From contig JBIOTQ010000145.1 in the NCBI GenBank assembly GCA_044866075.1, positions 1 through 13,557 on the forward strand: a DNA stretch of 13,557 bases, in the 5' to 3' direction. Position 1 is the first letter of the stretch, and every line of letters begins with the position of its first letter. Both the position numbers and the translations under genes were made by a program. The notes below the pieces were generated by a model. The model was not told the DNA's origin. It worked only from the letters and a program-made list of their open reading frames with translations, and searched no databases. This document shows positions 7,482-13,557 of the stretch, in pieces. The DNA is from JBASRP01 sp044866075 (lineage in GTDB: Bacteria; Actinomycetota; AC-67).

Positions 7482-8324
7482 TCACATGATCCTGCGGTAG
7501 AGTTTGGCGGGGCGATCGAGCTCCTCGTAACACGCGCGCTGCGGGGCGGAGTCGAGGGATTCCCGCCTGCCAAGGGCGAGGACGCCGAACATGGCGAGGC
7601 TGGAACGGAAGAGTTCATGCGCCTTGTCCTGCAGCGGCTTCGTGAAGTAGATCATCACGTTGCGACACAGGATGACGTTGAACTCGTTGAACGATCCGTC
7701 CGACACCAGGTTGTGCTGAGCGAAGACAACGTTTTGGAGGAGAGATCTGCTGATGAGAGTGCGGTTGCCGTTCGCGACGTAGTACTCCGAGAAGGATCGC
7801 GTGCCGCCGGACATGACGTAGTTCTCGGTGTACTGGCGCATCTTGTCGATGGAGATCACCCCCGACTGCGCGCGGGCCAGGACCGCCTCGTTCATATCTG
7901 TCGCGTAGATGCGCGCCCTCTCGTAGAGGCCTTCCTCTTTGAGGAGGATGGCCAGCGAATAGGTCTCCTCCCCCGTGGAGCACCCCGCGTTCCAGATCCG
8001 GATGAACGGGTACGTCCGCAGGAGCGGGATGACCCGGTGACGCAGTGCCAGGAAGAAGCTGGGGTCGCGGAACATCGCCGTGACGTTCACCGAGAGGTCG
8101 AGCAAGAGCCGCTCCATGCACGCCGGTTCGTGCAAGACCTTCTCCATCAGGGCAGGAACGGTGTTCAATCCCTCGCTGGCGATCCTCCTCATCAGCCTCC
8201 GCCGTATCGATTCCCTGGCGTACTCGCGGAAGTCAAAGCCGTAGTTTTGGAAGATCGCCTCGAGGAGAAGGTCGATCTCCAGCTGCTCCAACGTGGGATC
8301 GGCTTGCGAGACGAGCAAAGCCAT
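7482..8324 (-). CDS. cheR: CheR-type SAM-dependent protein-glutamate O-methyltransferase
   Basis: This 280-residue cytoplasmic enzyme is expected to transfer methyl groups from S-adenosylmethionine to glutamate side chains of a signalling protein. The N-terminal helical domain covers about 1-90 and ends in LSVNVTAMFRDPSFF (77-91), the CheR N-domain hinge. The Rossmann-type catalytic domain has WNAGCSTGEETYSLAI (111-126), ATDMNE with D143 for SAM, and VILCRNVMIYF (217-227). The length is normal for CheR and nothing looks broken. The ATG at 8324 has AGGGG about seven bases upstream. It lies 42 bases after the giant kinase and 41 before the receiver-GAF-kinase gene on the same strand, which points to one operon. 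No chemoreceptor, CheB, CheW or CheA is in the window, so its target is probably one of the neighbouring kinases (inference). Confidence 0.92.
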   Translation of the reverse strand: MALLVSQADPTLEQLEIDLLLEAIFQNYGFDFREYARESIRRRLMRRIASEGLNTVPALMEKVLHEPACMERLLLDLSVNVTAMFRDPSFFLALRHRVIPLLRTYPFIRIWNAGCSTGEETYSLAILLKEEGLYERARIYATDMNEAVLARAQSGVISIDKMRQYTENYVMSGGTRSFSEYYVANGNRTLISRSLLQNVVFAQHNLVSDGSFNEFNVILCRNVMIYFTKPLQDKAHELFRSSLAMFGVLALGRRESLDSAPQRACYEELDRPAKLYRRIM

Positions 8325-8366
8325 GACCGCGCCCCTATTCCCGACGAACCCCTCTGTTCCGACCGC

Positions 8367-11300
8367 TCATCGGTACAGCCAGACCCGCATCAATGAAAGG
8401 AGCTGATCCGTGTCGACCGGCTTCGTGATGTAGTCGGAGGCGCCCGCCCCGATGCTCTTTTCCCGGTCGCCCTTCATGGCCTTTGCAGTAAGCGCGATGA
8501 TCGGCAACGTCTTGAAGCGACGCATGTTGCGGATGGCGCGCGTCGTTTCGTGACCGTCCATCTCCGGCATCATGATGTCCATCAGGATGAGATCGACGTC
8601 GGGGTTCTGCTTCAGCGTGTCGATACCCTCGCGGCCGTTCTCAGCGTAAATGACGTGCATCCCGCGGCTCTCGAGGGCGCTCGTCAGAGCGAAGACGTTC
8701 CGCACGTCGTCGTCTACGACGAGGATCTTCTTGCCTTGGAAGACCACATCGGCGTCGTGAAGTTGCTCGATCATCTTGCGTTTGTCGGCGGGCAGACGAG
8801 CTTCCACGCGATGCAGGAAGAGCGCCGTCTCGTCGAGCAAGCGCTCGGGAGACCTGACATCCTTCACGATGACCGCCTGCGCATACCTCCTGAGCTTCGT
8901 CTCTTCCTTCCTCGTCAGCTCACGGCCGGTGTAGATGATGACCGGTAGGTCGCGATGGCGCGCATCCTTCTTGATCTTCTCGAGCAGCTCGAATCCAGTC
9001 ATATCGGGGAGTTTCAGGTCCAGCACCATGCATTCGAACGTCTTCTGGTCGAGTTGGGTCAGTGCTTCCTCACTCGAGCCGACGGCGGTGACCGATACGT
9101 CGTCGCCTCCTCCGATCAGCGCGATGATGCTGTTCCGCTCGGTTTCGTCGTCCTCGACGATCAGTAGGTTGTGGACGGTCCTGTCGATGAAGCCGGCGAT
9201 CGCCGCCACGGCTTCGACGAGCGCCTCGTTCGTCATAGGTTTCTGCACGTAGGCGAAAGCGCCCGCCCGGAGCGAAGACTGCCGCCTGTCCCCGGCAGAT
9301 ATCACGTGAACGGGGACGTGCCGCAGAGTCGGGTCCTGCTTGAGATGACGCAGAACGTCGAGACCATCGACGACGGGAAGCTCGAGATCGAGGATGATCG
9401 CGTCCGGCTTGAACTCCCGCGATAGCGCCAGACCCGTATCGCCTCGCAAGGCGACGATCACCTTGAACCCGCGCTCGTGTCCCACGTCCAGCGTGGCTTT
9501 GGCGAAAGCAGCGTCGTCTTCGATGACCAAGAGAACGCGGTCGCCCGGATTGATCTCGTTGCGGTCGTCTACGACCTCGCTCATCTCGAGGAGCGACGTG
9601 TCCGCGTCGGTCGGTTGCGAGACTTCGATCGAGTGTGCGTCGATCAGCGAATAGGCTTCCCTGATGCCGAGGCCCGGCTCGATGGTCGAGCGCCCGCCCG
9701 GAAGCGGCTCCTGCGGCTGGTAGACGTCGGGCAGATACAGCGTGAAGACGCTCCCTTCGCCCTCGGCGCTCGTCACACGGATCTCCCCGCCGAGGAGTCG
9801 AGCGATCTCGCGGCTGATCGACAGCCCGAGCCCCGTACCGCCGTATCTGCGGTTGGTCGTGCCGTCCGCTTGCTGGAACGCCTCGAAGATCAACCGTAGC
9901 TTGTCGGAGGGGATCCCGATGCCCGTGTCGCTCACCGAGAACGCGACGACCTTGTTGGCCGCGCCGAGCGCCTCGTTGATGTAGCGGGCGCCTGGCGGCG
10001 CCATCTCGATGCGCATCCGGACGGTGCCGGCCGCGGTGAACTTGAACGCGTTCGAAAGCAGGTTGTTGAGGATCTGCTGGAGACGTTGCTCGTCGGTCAG
10101 GATCGTCGGCGGTATCCCGTCGCCGGTCTCGGCGATCAGCTCGATGTGCTTCTCCTCCGCCAGCGGAGCGAAGGACTGATGCACGTACTCCGTCACATCC
10201 GCCAGAGCCAGATCGGCGGGGTGGATCTCCATCCGTCCCGCCTCGACCTTGGAGAGGTCCAGGATGTCGTTGATCAAACGCAGCAGGTCGCTGCCGGCGT
10301 CGAAGATCGTCCGCGCGAACTCGACCTGCTTCTCGGTCAGGTTGCCCTCGCTGTTGTCGGTCAGCAGCTTTGCCAGGATGAGCAGGCTGTTCAGCGGCGT
10401 TCGCAATTCGTGCGACATGTTCGCGAGGAACTCCGACTTGTACTTGGAGCTCAGGGCCAGCTGCTGAGCCTTTTCTTCCAAGCTCGACCGGGCCAGCTCG
10501 ATCTCCTGGTTCTTGACTTCGATGTTGCGGTTCTGCTCGGCGAGGAGCGCCGCCTTCTCCTGCAGTTCTTCGTTCGTCTGCTGCAGTTCCTCTTGCTGTG
10601 TTTGCAGCTCCTCGGACTGGCTTTGCAGCTCGTGGGTCAAGCGCTGCGACTCGGCCAGGAGCTCCTCGGTGCGCATGTTGGCGATGATGGTGTTGAGAAC
10701 GACGCCGAGCGTCTCCGTCAGCTGCTCGAGGAAGGTCAAGTTGACCTCGCTGAAGGGCCTGAACGACCCGAGTTCGATCACGCCCAGGACCTGGTCCTCG
10801 AACAGGACCGGCACAACGACGAGGTTGACCGGCGAGCCGTCTCCTAGGCCCGACGTGATCTTGATGTAGTCGTCCGGCGCTTGCGTGATCAGGATCGTCT
10901 TCTGCTCGAGCGCCGCCTGGCCGACCAGTCCTTCGCCGAACTTGAACTTGTTCGACACCGTCTTGCGCGCCTTGTAGCCGTAGCTCGCCTTCAGCTTCAG
11001 TTCGGGTTCGGTTCGCCCGTTCGACTCCGCCAGGAAGAAGGCGCCGTGCTGCGCCGCGACCGTCGGAGTCAGTTCGGACATGATCAGCTTCGACACTGTC
11101 TGCAGCTCGCGCTGCCCCTGCATCATGCGAGAGATCTTCGCCAGGTTCGTCTTGAGCCAGTCCTGCTCGCGGTTGGTCTGCGTCGTCTCGGCGAGGTTGG
11201 TGATCATCTGGTTGATCTTGTCTTTCAGCTCGGCGACTTCGCCTTCGGCTTCGACCGTGATCCACCGCGTCAGGTCGCCCTGCGTGACGGCGGTGGCGAC

Positions 11301-12629
11301 TTCCGCGATCGCGCGCAGCTGAGTCGTCAGCGTTGCGGCCAGCTGATTGACGTTCTCCGTAAGCCCCTTCCACGTACCGGAAACGCCTTCGACCTCGGCC
11401 TGACCCCCGAGCATTCCCTCCGTTCCCACCTCTTTCGCGACGCGCGTTACCTCGGCCGCGAACGAGCTCAGCTGGTCGACCATCGTGTTGATGGTGTCCT
11501 TCAGTCGCAGGATCTCGCCCTTCGCGTCGACGGTGATCTTCTTTGTGAGATCTCCGTTCGCGACGGCCGTGGTGACGGCGGCGATGTTGCGCACCTGGTT
11601 GGTGAGGTTAGCGGCCATGAAGTTCACGCTGTCGGTGAGATCGCGCCACGTGCCGGAGACGCCCTTGACCTCGGCCTGGCCGCCGAGCTTTCCTTCGGTG
11701 CCCACCTCGCGTGCGACGCGGGTGACCTCGTCGCCGAACGATCGGAGCTGGTCGACCATCGTGTTGATCGTGTTCTTGAGTTCGAGGATCTCGCCCTTGA
11801 CGTCGACGGTGATCTTCTGGGAGAGGTCGCCCTTCGCCACCGCGGTCGTGACTTGTGCGATGTTGCGTACCTGGCCCGTGAGGTTGCTGGCCATCTGGTT
11901 GACGCTGTCGGTCAGGTCCTTCCACGTTCCCGATACGCCCTTCACCTTGGCCTGGCCGCCGAGTTTCCCTTCCGTGCCCACCTCGCGTGCGACGCGGGTG
12001 ACCTCGTCGGCGAACGAGCTCAGCTGGTCCACCATCGTGTTCACCGCGGTGCCGATGCGGAGGAACTCCCCCTTGACCGGCTGCCCCTCGATCTTGAGAG
12101 CCATCTTCTGGGAGAGGTCGCCCTCCGCGACCGCCACGATGACGCGGGCTGCTTCGGTCGTCGGACGTCCGAGGTCGTCGATCAGACCGTTGATCGAACC
12201 GACACTCGTTGCCCAGGCTCCACTCGAAGCCGGGATCGAAACCCGTTCCGTCATACGGCCCTCGCGGCCGACGACTCGTCCCACGCGCGCGAGTTCCTTC
12301 GCGAGCCGGGCGTTCATCTCGATCATTTCGTTGAACGCGGCGGCGATCTCGCCCATCATCGTGCCGCGGCGAGATGTGACGCGTGCCGAGAAATCCCCGT
12401 CCCGGGCCGCCTTCAGCGCGCCGAGCAGCGCCTGAAGCTCGAGCTCCGTTGGAGCTGGAGCGTCGATCCTCCGCGAGGATGTCACGCCCGGCTTGCCGTG
12501 CCCGTTTCCGTGGCCGTTGCCGTTGGCCGGCACGCGGCGGGCGGCCATGGCCTTCATCATTCGCCGAGCAGGTTTGGCCGGCGTCGGCTCGCGTACGACC
12601 GTCTTCGACGAGGTCGCCTTCGTGCTCAT
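8367..12629 (-). CDS. Giant soluble poly-HAMP/GAF hybrid histidine kinase with three receiver domains
   Basis: This is a 1420-residue cytoplasmic sensor kinase without signal peptide or membrane segments. A low-complexity basic N-terminus (1-58, with NGNGHGNGHGK at 36-46) leads to a poly-HAMP array at about 60-485, including three regular 92-residue units from 198. A GAF domain follows (about 505-650), then a heptad-patterned signalling coiled coil (655-730). HisKA has H740 in NMSHELRTPLN; HATPase has N856, D901 of DTGIG and GGTGLGL (930-936). Receiver 1 has E1037/D1038, D1081 and K1130. Receiver 2 has D1160/D1161, D1204 and K1256. Receiver 3 has D1306/D1307, D1351, T1381 and K1403. Such proteins resemble the group III (Nik1/Hik1-type) osmosensing kinases of fungi and soluble poly-HAMP kinases of actinobacteria and proteobacteria. 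ATG 12629 has GGAGG six bases upstream. There is no HPt domain, so phosphate must move to a separate partner or between receivers. Confidence 0.95.
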   Translation of the reverse strand: MSTKATSSKTVVREPTPAKPARRMMKAMAARRVPANGNGHGNGHGKPGVTSSRRIDAPAPTELELQALLGALKAARDGDFSARVTSRRGTMMGEIAAAFNEMIEMNARLAKELARVGRVVGREGRMTERVSIPASSGAWATSVGSINGLIDDLGRPTTEAARVIVAVAEGDLSQKMALKIEGQPVKGEFLRIGTAVNTMVDQLSSFADEVTRVAREVGTEGKLGGQAKVKGVSGTWKDLTDSVNQMASNLTGQVRNIAQVTTAVAKGDLSQKITVDVKGEILELKNTINTMVDQLRSFGDEVTRVAREVGTEGKLGGQAEVKGVSGTWRDLTDSVNFMAANLTNQVRNIAAVTTAVANGDLTKKITVDAKGEILRLKDTINTMVDQLSSFAAEVTRVAKEVGTEGMLGGQAEVEGVSGTWKGLTENVNQLAATLTTQLRAIAEVATAVTQGDLTRWITVEAEGEVAELKDKINQMITNLAETTQTNREQDWLKTNLAKISRMMQGQRELQTVSKLIMSELTPTVAAQHGAFFLAESNGRTEPELKLKASYGYKARKTVSNKFKFGEGLVGQAALEQKTILITQAPDDYIKITSGLGDGSPVNLVVVPVLFEDQVLGVIELGSFRPFSEVNLTFLEQLTETLGVVLNTIIANMRTEELLAESQRLTHELQSQSEELQTQQEELQQTNEELQEKAALLAEQNRNIEVKNQEIELARSSLEEKAQQLALSSKYKSEFLANMSHELRTPLNSLLILAKLLTDNSEGNLTEKQVEFARTIFDAGSDLLRLINDILDLSKVEAGRMEIHPADLALADVTEYVHQSFAPLAEEKHIELIAETGDGIPPTILTDEQRLQQILNNLLSNAFKFTAAGTVRMRIEMAPPGARYINEALGAANKVVAFSVSDTGIGIPSDKLRLIFEAFQQADGTTNRRYGGTGLGLSISREIARLLGGEIRVTSAEGEGSVFTLYLPDVYQPQEPLPGGRSTIEPGLGIREAYSLIDAHSIEVSQPTDADTSLLEMSEVVDDRNEINPGDRVLLVIEDDAAFAKATLDVGHERGFKVIVALRGDTGLALSREFKPDAIILDLELPVVDGLDVLRHLKQDPTLRHVPVHVISAGDRRQSSLRAGAFAYVQKPMTNEALVEAVAAIAGFIDRTVHNLLIVEDDETERNSIIALIGGGDDVSVTAVGSSEEALTQLDQKTFECMVLDLKLPDMTGFELLEKIKKDARHRDLPVIIYTGRELTRKEETKLRRYAQAVIVKDVRSPERLLDETALFLHRVEARLPADKRKMIEQLHDADVVFQGKKILVVDDDVRNVFALTSALESRGMHVIYAENGREGIDTLKQNPDVDLILMDIMMPEMDGHETTRAIRNMRRFKTLPIIALTAKAMKGDREKSIGAGASDYITKPVDTDQLLSLMRVWLYR
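11211..12038 (-). repeat. Three tandem 276-bp (92-codon) HAMP-encoding units
   Basis: Within the giant kinase gene the units lie at 11763-12038, 11487-11762 and 11211-11486. Each encodes the same order of motifs: MVDQL, EVTRVA, VGTEG-LGGQA, GVSGTW, LT-VN, GDL, ITV and GE, spaced exactly 92 residues (MVDQL at 199, 291 and 383; GDL at 267, 359 and 451). At DNA level the first two units share an identical 36-base run (11974-12009 and 11698-11733), while the third is more diverged. An earlier, degenerate unit precedes them (residues about 110-197), with five extra residues after its GDL motif. In this family each 92-residue unit holds two HAMP-like helix-connector-helix modules. Confidence 0.88.
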
Positions 12630-12634
12630 CTCGT

Positions 12635-12641
12635 CCCTCCC
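12635..12641 (-). promoter_or_regulatory. Strong Shine-Dalgarno site of the giant kinase
   Basis: On the minus strand this reads GGGAGGG, with the GGAGG core six bases before ATG 12629. It supports the start at that ATG and hence inclusion of the low-complexity N-terminus in the protein. Confidence 0.7.
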
Positions 12642-12970
12642 ACGTGGCGTTGCTCCTCAGCGACTACGTGTCGCGCGGCTTATCCATCGAGTGGGTCAGG
12701 CTCTTTGAGGACGAAGCGATGATTGGCCGCACTCGCGTCATCTTCGGAACGTAGGGCAGAAGGAATTCTTAGGAAATGGCCCGACGGAGCCCCTTTGAGG
12801 GGCCTGACATGTCTGGCAATTCAAGCTCTTTCATGGTCTTTCGGGTCTACGCAAACCGGAGCACGCGGGCGACGGCGAGGCCGTAAGTGCGCTGGACAGC
12901 GGGCCGCGAAGGCCTGGATCCGTCTTTGCTCGAGCTCTTCCAACGAATGCAGGGACCTTCACCCGGGATG

Positions 12971-12995
12971 CGCTCCCATCCTCGCGAAGGGAGCG
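12971..12995 (-). terminator. Possible terminator hairpin after the VOC gene
   Basis: CGCTCCC and GGGAGCG form an exact seven-base-pair stem around an 11-base loop. It begins 43 bases beyond the stop codon of the VOC gene in its direction of transcription. There is no T-run on the minus strand after the stem, so it would be an actinobacterial-type hairpin without a U-tract, or else simply an inverted repeat. Confidence 0.35.
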
Positions 12996-13038
12996 GTCGT
13001 TTGCCTATTCAGTAGTTAGTCGACGTGCCGTGACGGGT

Positions 13039-13440
13039 TTATCGCAGGTCTGCCCAGAGCTCGACCTGGATGTTGTCCGGGTCCCGAACGGTCATCAGGT
13101 ATCCGACCGTCGTCGTCCGGATCTCGCTGTGCTCGATGTCGAGTTCGTCGAGTCGCGCCGCCCACTCGTCGAGTTCCTCGCGGGACGCGACTCCGAACGC
13201 GACGTGATCGAGGCCGGTCTTGAACTCCGAGAACGCGGAGCCGTCGTTCGTCTGATGGACGGAGAAGCCGAGGATCGTTCGCGACGGTCCGTGCGCGAGG
13301 ATGCGCTTGAAGCCGTGGCCGTCCTCGTCGGGGATCTCGAGGACTCGAACGAACCCGAATGCGCGGGTGTAGAAGTCCTCGCTCTTCGCAGCGTCGCGCA
13401 CCGTGAGCGAGATGTGATGGAACCCGGTAATCGTCGTCAC
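13039..13440 (-). CDS. VOC-family (glyoxalase/bleomycin-resistance fold) metalloprotein
   Basis: This 133-residue cytoplasmic protein has two beta-alpha-beta-beta-beta modules of the vicinal oxygen chelate fold (about 5-62 and 76-131). Candidate metal ligands are H9 in GFHHISLTVRD, H79 in GLDHVAFGV and E127 in DPDNIQVELW; the DPDN-x-x-E-L/F ending is the family's hallmark. The group includes glyoxalase I, ring-cleaving dioxygenases and thiol-dependent resistance enzymes, and this short single-domain form does not show which reaction is catalysed. The start is GTG 13440 with AGGGGG four bases before it. It lies on the same strand as, but about 400 bases ahead of, the giant kinase, and a hairpin between them suggests separate transcripts. 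Confidence 0.88.
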   Translation of the reverse strand: MTTITGFHHISLTVRDAAKSEDFYTRAFGFVRVLEIPDEDGHGFKRILAHGPSRTILGFSVHQTNDGSAFSEFKTGLDHVAFGVASREELDEWAARLDELDIEHSEIRTTTVGYLMTVRDPDNIQVELWADLR

Positions 13441-13474
13441 GCCGCCCCCTAACGTCGCGCTTGCAGATCGCAGC

Positions 13475-13557
13475 TCAGGGTATCCGGACTTCCATGGTGT
13501 GGCTCTTCGAGGCGGACTTGTTTTCGCTCACAGGGAAAGGCGTGGTGAGATAACGCT
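13475..13557 (-). CDS. Possible C-terminal end of an unidentified protein, cut by window edge
   Basis: A minus-strand frame is open from the right edge to TGA at 13475-13477. It gives 26 residues ending in KSHTMEVRIP. Its third codon positions are mostly G or C, as in the neighbouring genes, and its stop lies 34 bases before the GTG of the VOC gene, a normal operon spacing. The piece is too short to assign a family and could be a chance open frame. Confidence 0.35.
   Translation of the reverse strand, partial: RYLTTPFPVSENKSASKSHTMEVRIP

Larger units (their letters stand above)
12630..13038. other. 409-bp gene-free region upstream of the giant kinase
   Basis: This holds the promoter and leader of the giant kinase and the 3' flank of the VOC gene, both on the minus strand. 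Short open frames here have no family character. Visible structure: a hairpin GCCCC-TTTGA-GGGGC (12790-12804) followed by the palindrome GACATGTC (12807-12814); a two-part hairpin at 12862-12891 (GCAC..ACGGC-GAG-GCCGT..GTGC); GGCC-GCGAA-GGCC (12902-12914); and the long-stem inverted repeat at 12971-12995. I saw no clear sigma-factor promoter. The density of inverted repeats may mean a structured leader RNA or protein-binding sites, but this is not established. Confidence 0.5.

Noticed and set aside
9070..11373. A 767-codon minus-strand frame overlapping the giant kinase
   Set aside because: It is an alternative reading frame of the same strand. The translation is rich in Arg, Ala, Gly and Pro without any motif, whereas the kinase frame is full of conserved motifs.
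10881..12722. A 613-codon open frame on the plus strand opposite the giant kinase
   Set aside because: It is the antisense of the poly-HAMP/GAF coding region. Its length follows from high GC and the repeat array, its translation repeats with the same 276-base period, and it has no recognisable domain.
12826..12915. A cyclic-di-GMP-I (GEMM) riboswitch on the plus strand
   Set aside because: Only scattered fragments match (ACGCAAA, GACAGCGGGCCG). The GAAA-tetraloop stem and the proper order of elements are missing, and no plus-strand gene lies downstream.
12946..13017. A short plus-strand open frame starting at an ATG near 12946
   Set aside because: About 22 codons, no ribosome site, and it spans the 12971-12995 inverted repeat; nothing supports translation.
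13494..13553. A 19-codon plus-strand frame at the right edge
   Set aside because: It has no ribosome site and lies opposite a minus-strand frame that fits the neighbouring operon direction better.

Overview
This is a GC-rich, gene-dense bacterial window (roughly 60-65% G+C by eye) with frequent GTG and TTG starts. It most likely comes from an actinobacterium, probably an uncultured soil lineage. The DrrA/DrrB-type exporter pair, the aldo/keto reductase sequence style and the soluble poly-HAMP hybrid kinase all fit that group, but no ribosomal or other marker gene is present, so the taxonomy is an inference.

Left part (1-4143, all minus strand, transcribed right to left): an AlsS-like thiamine-diphosphate acetolactate synthase, a zinc-free MDR oxidoreductase starting just after it, then a DrrA-like ABC ATPase whose stop overlaps (ATGA) the start of a DrrB-like ABC-2 permease that runs off the left edge. 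A divergent intergenic region (4144-4283) with a striking 19-bp palindrome separates this run from a plus-strand pair: an aldo/keto reductase and a small DinB-superfamily protein. This left half looks like central-carbon and carbonyl metabolism plus small-molecule efflux.

Centre and right (5650-12629, minus strand): a three-gene signalling cluster. In transcription order it encodes a 1420-residue soluble hybrid histidine kinase (poly-HAMP array, GAF, signalling coiled coil, HisKA/HATPase, three receiver domains), a CheR-type methyltransferase, and a receiver-GAF-histidine kinase. No CheB, chemoreceptor, CheA/CheW, HPt or DNA-binding output protein is visible. The cluster reads as a cytoplasmic multistep phosphorelay with a possible methylation input, and it is the most interesting system here.

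Right end: a 409-bp gene-free stretch (12630-13038) with several inverted repeats, a vicinal-oxygen-chelate (glyoxalase-fold) gene on the minus strand, and possibly the last 26 codons of another minus-strand gene at the window edge. No tRNA, rRNA, CRISPR array, insertion sequence or integrase was seen.
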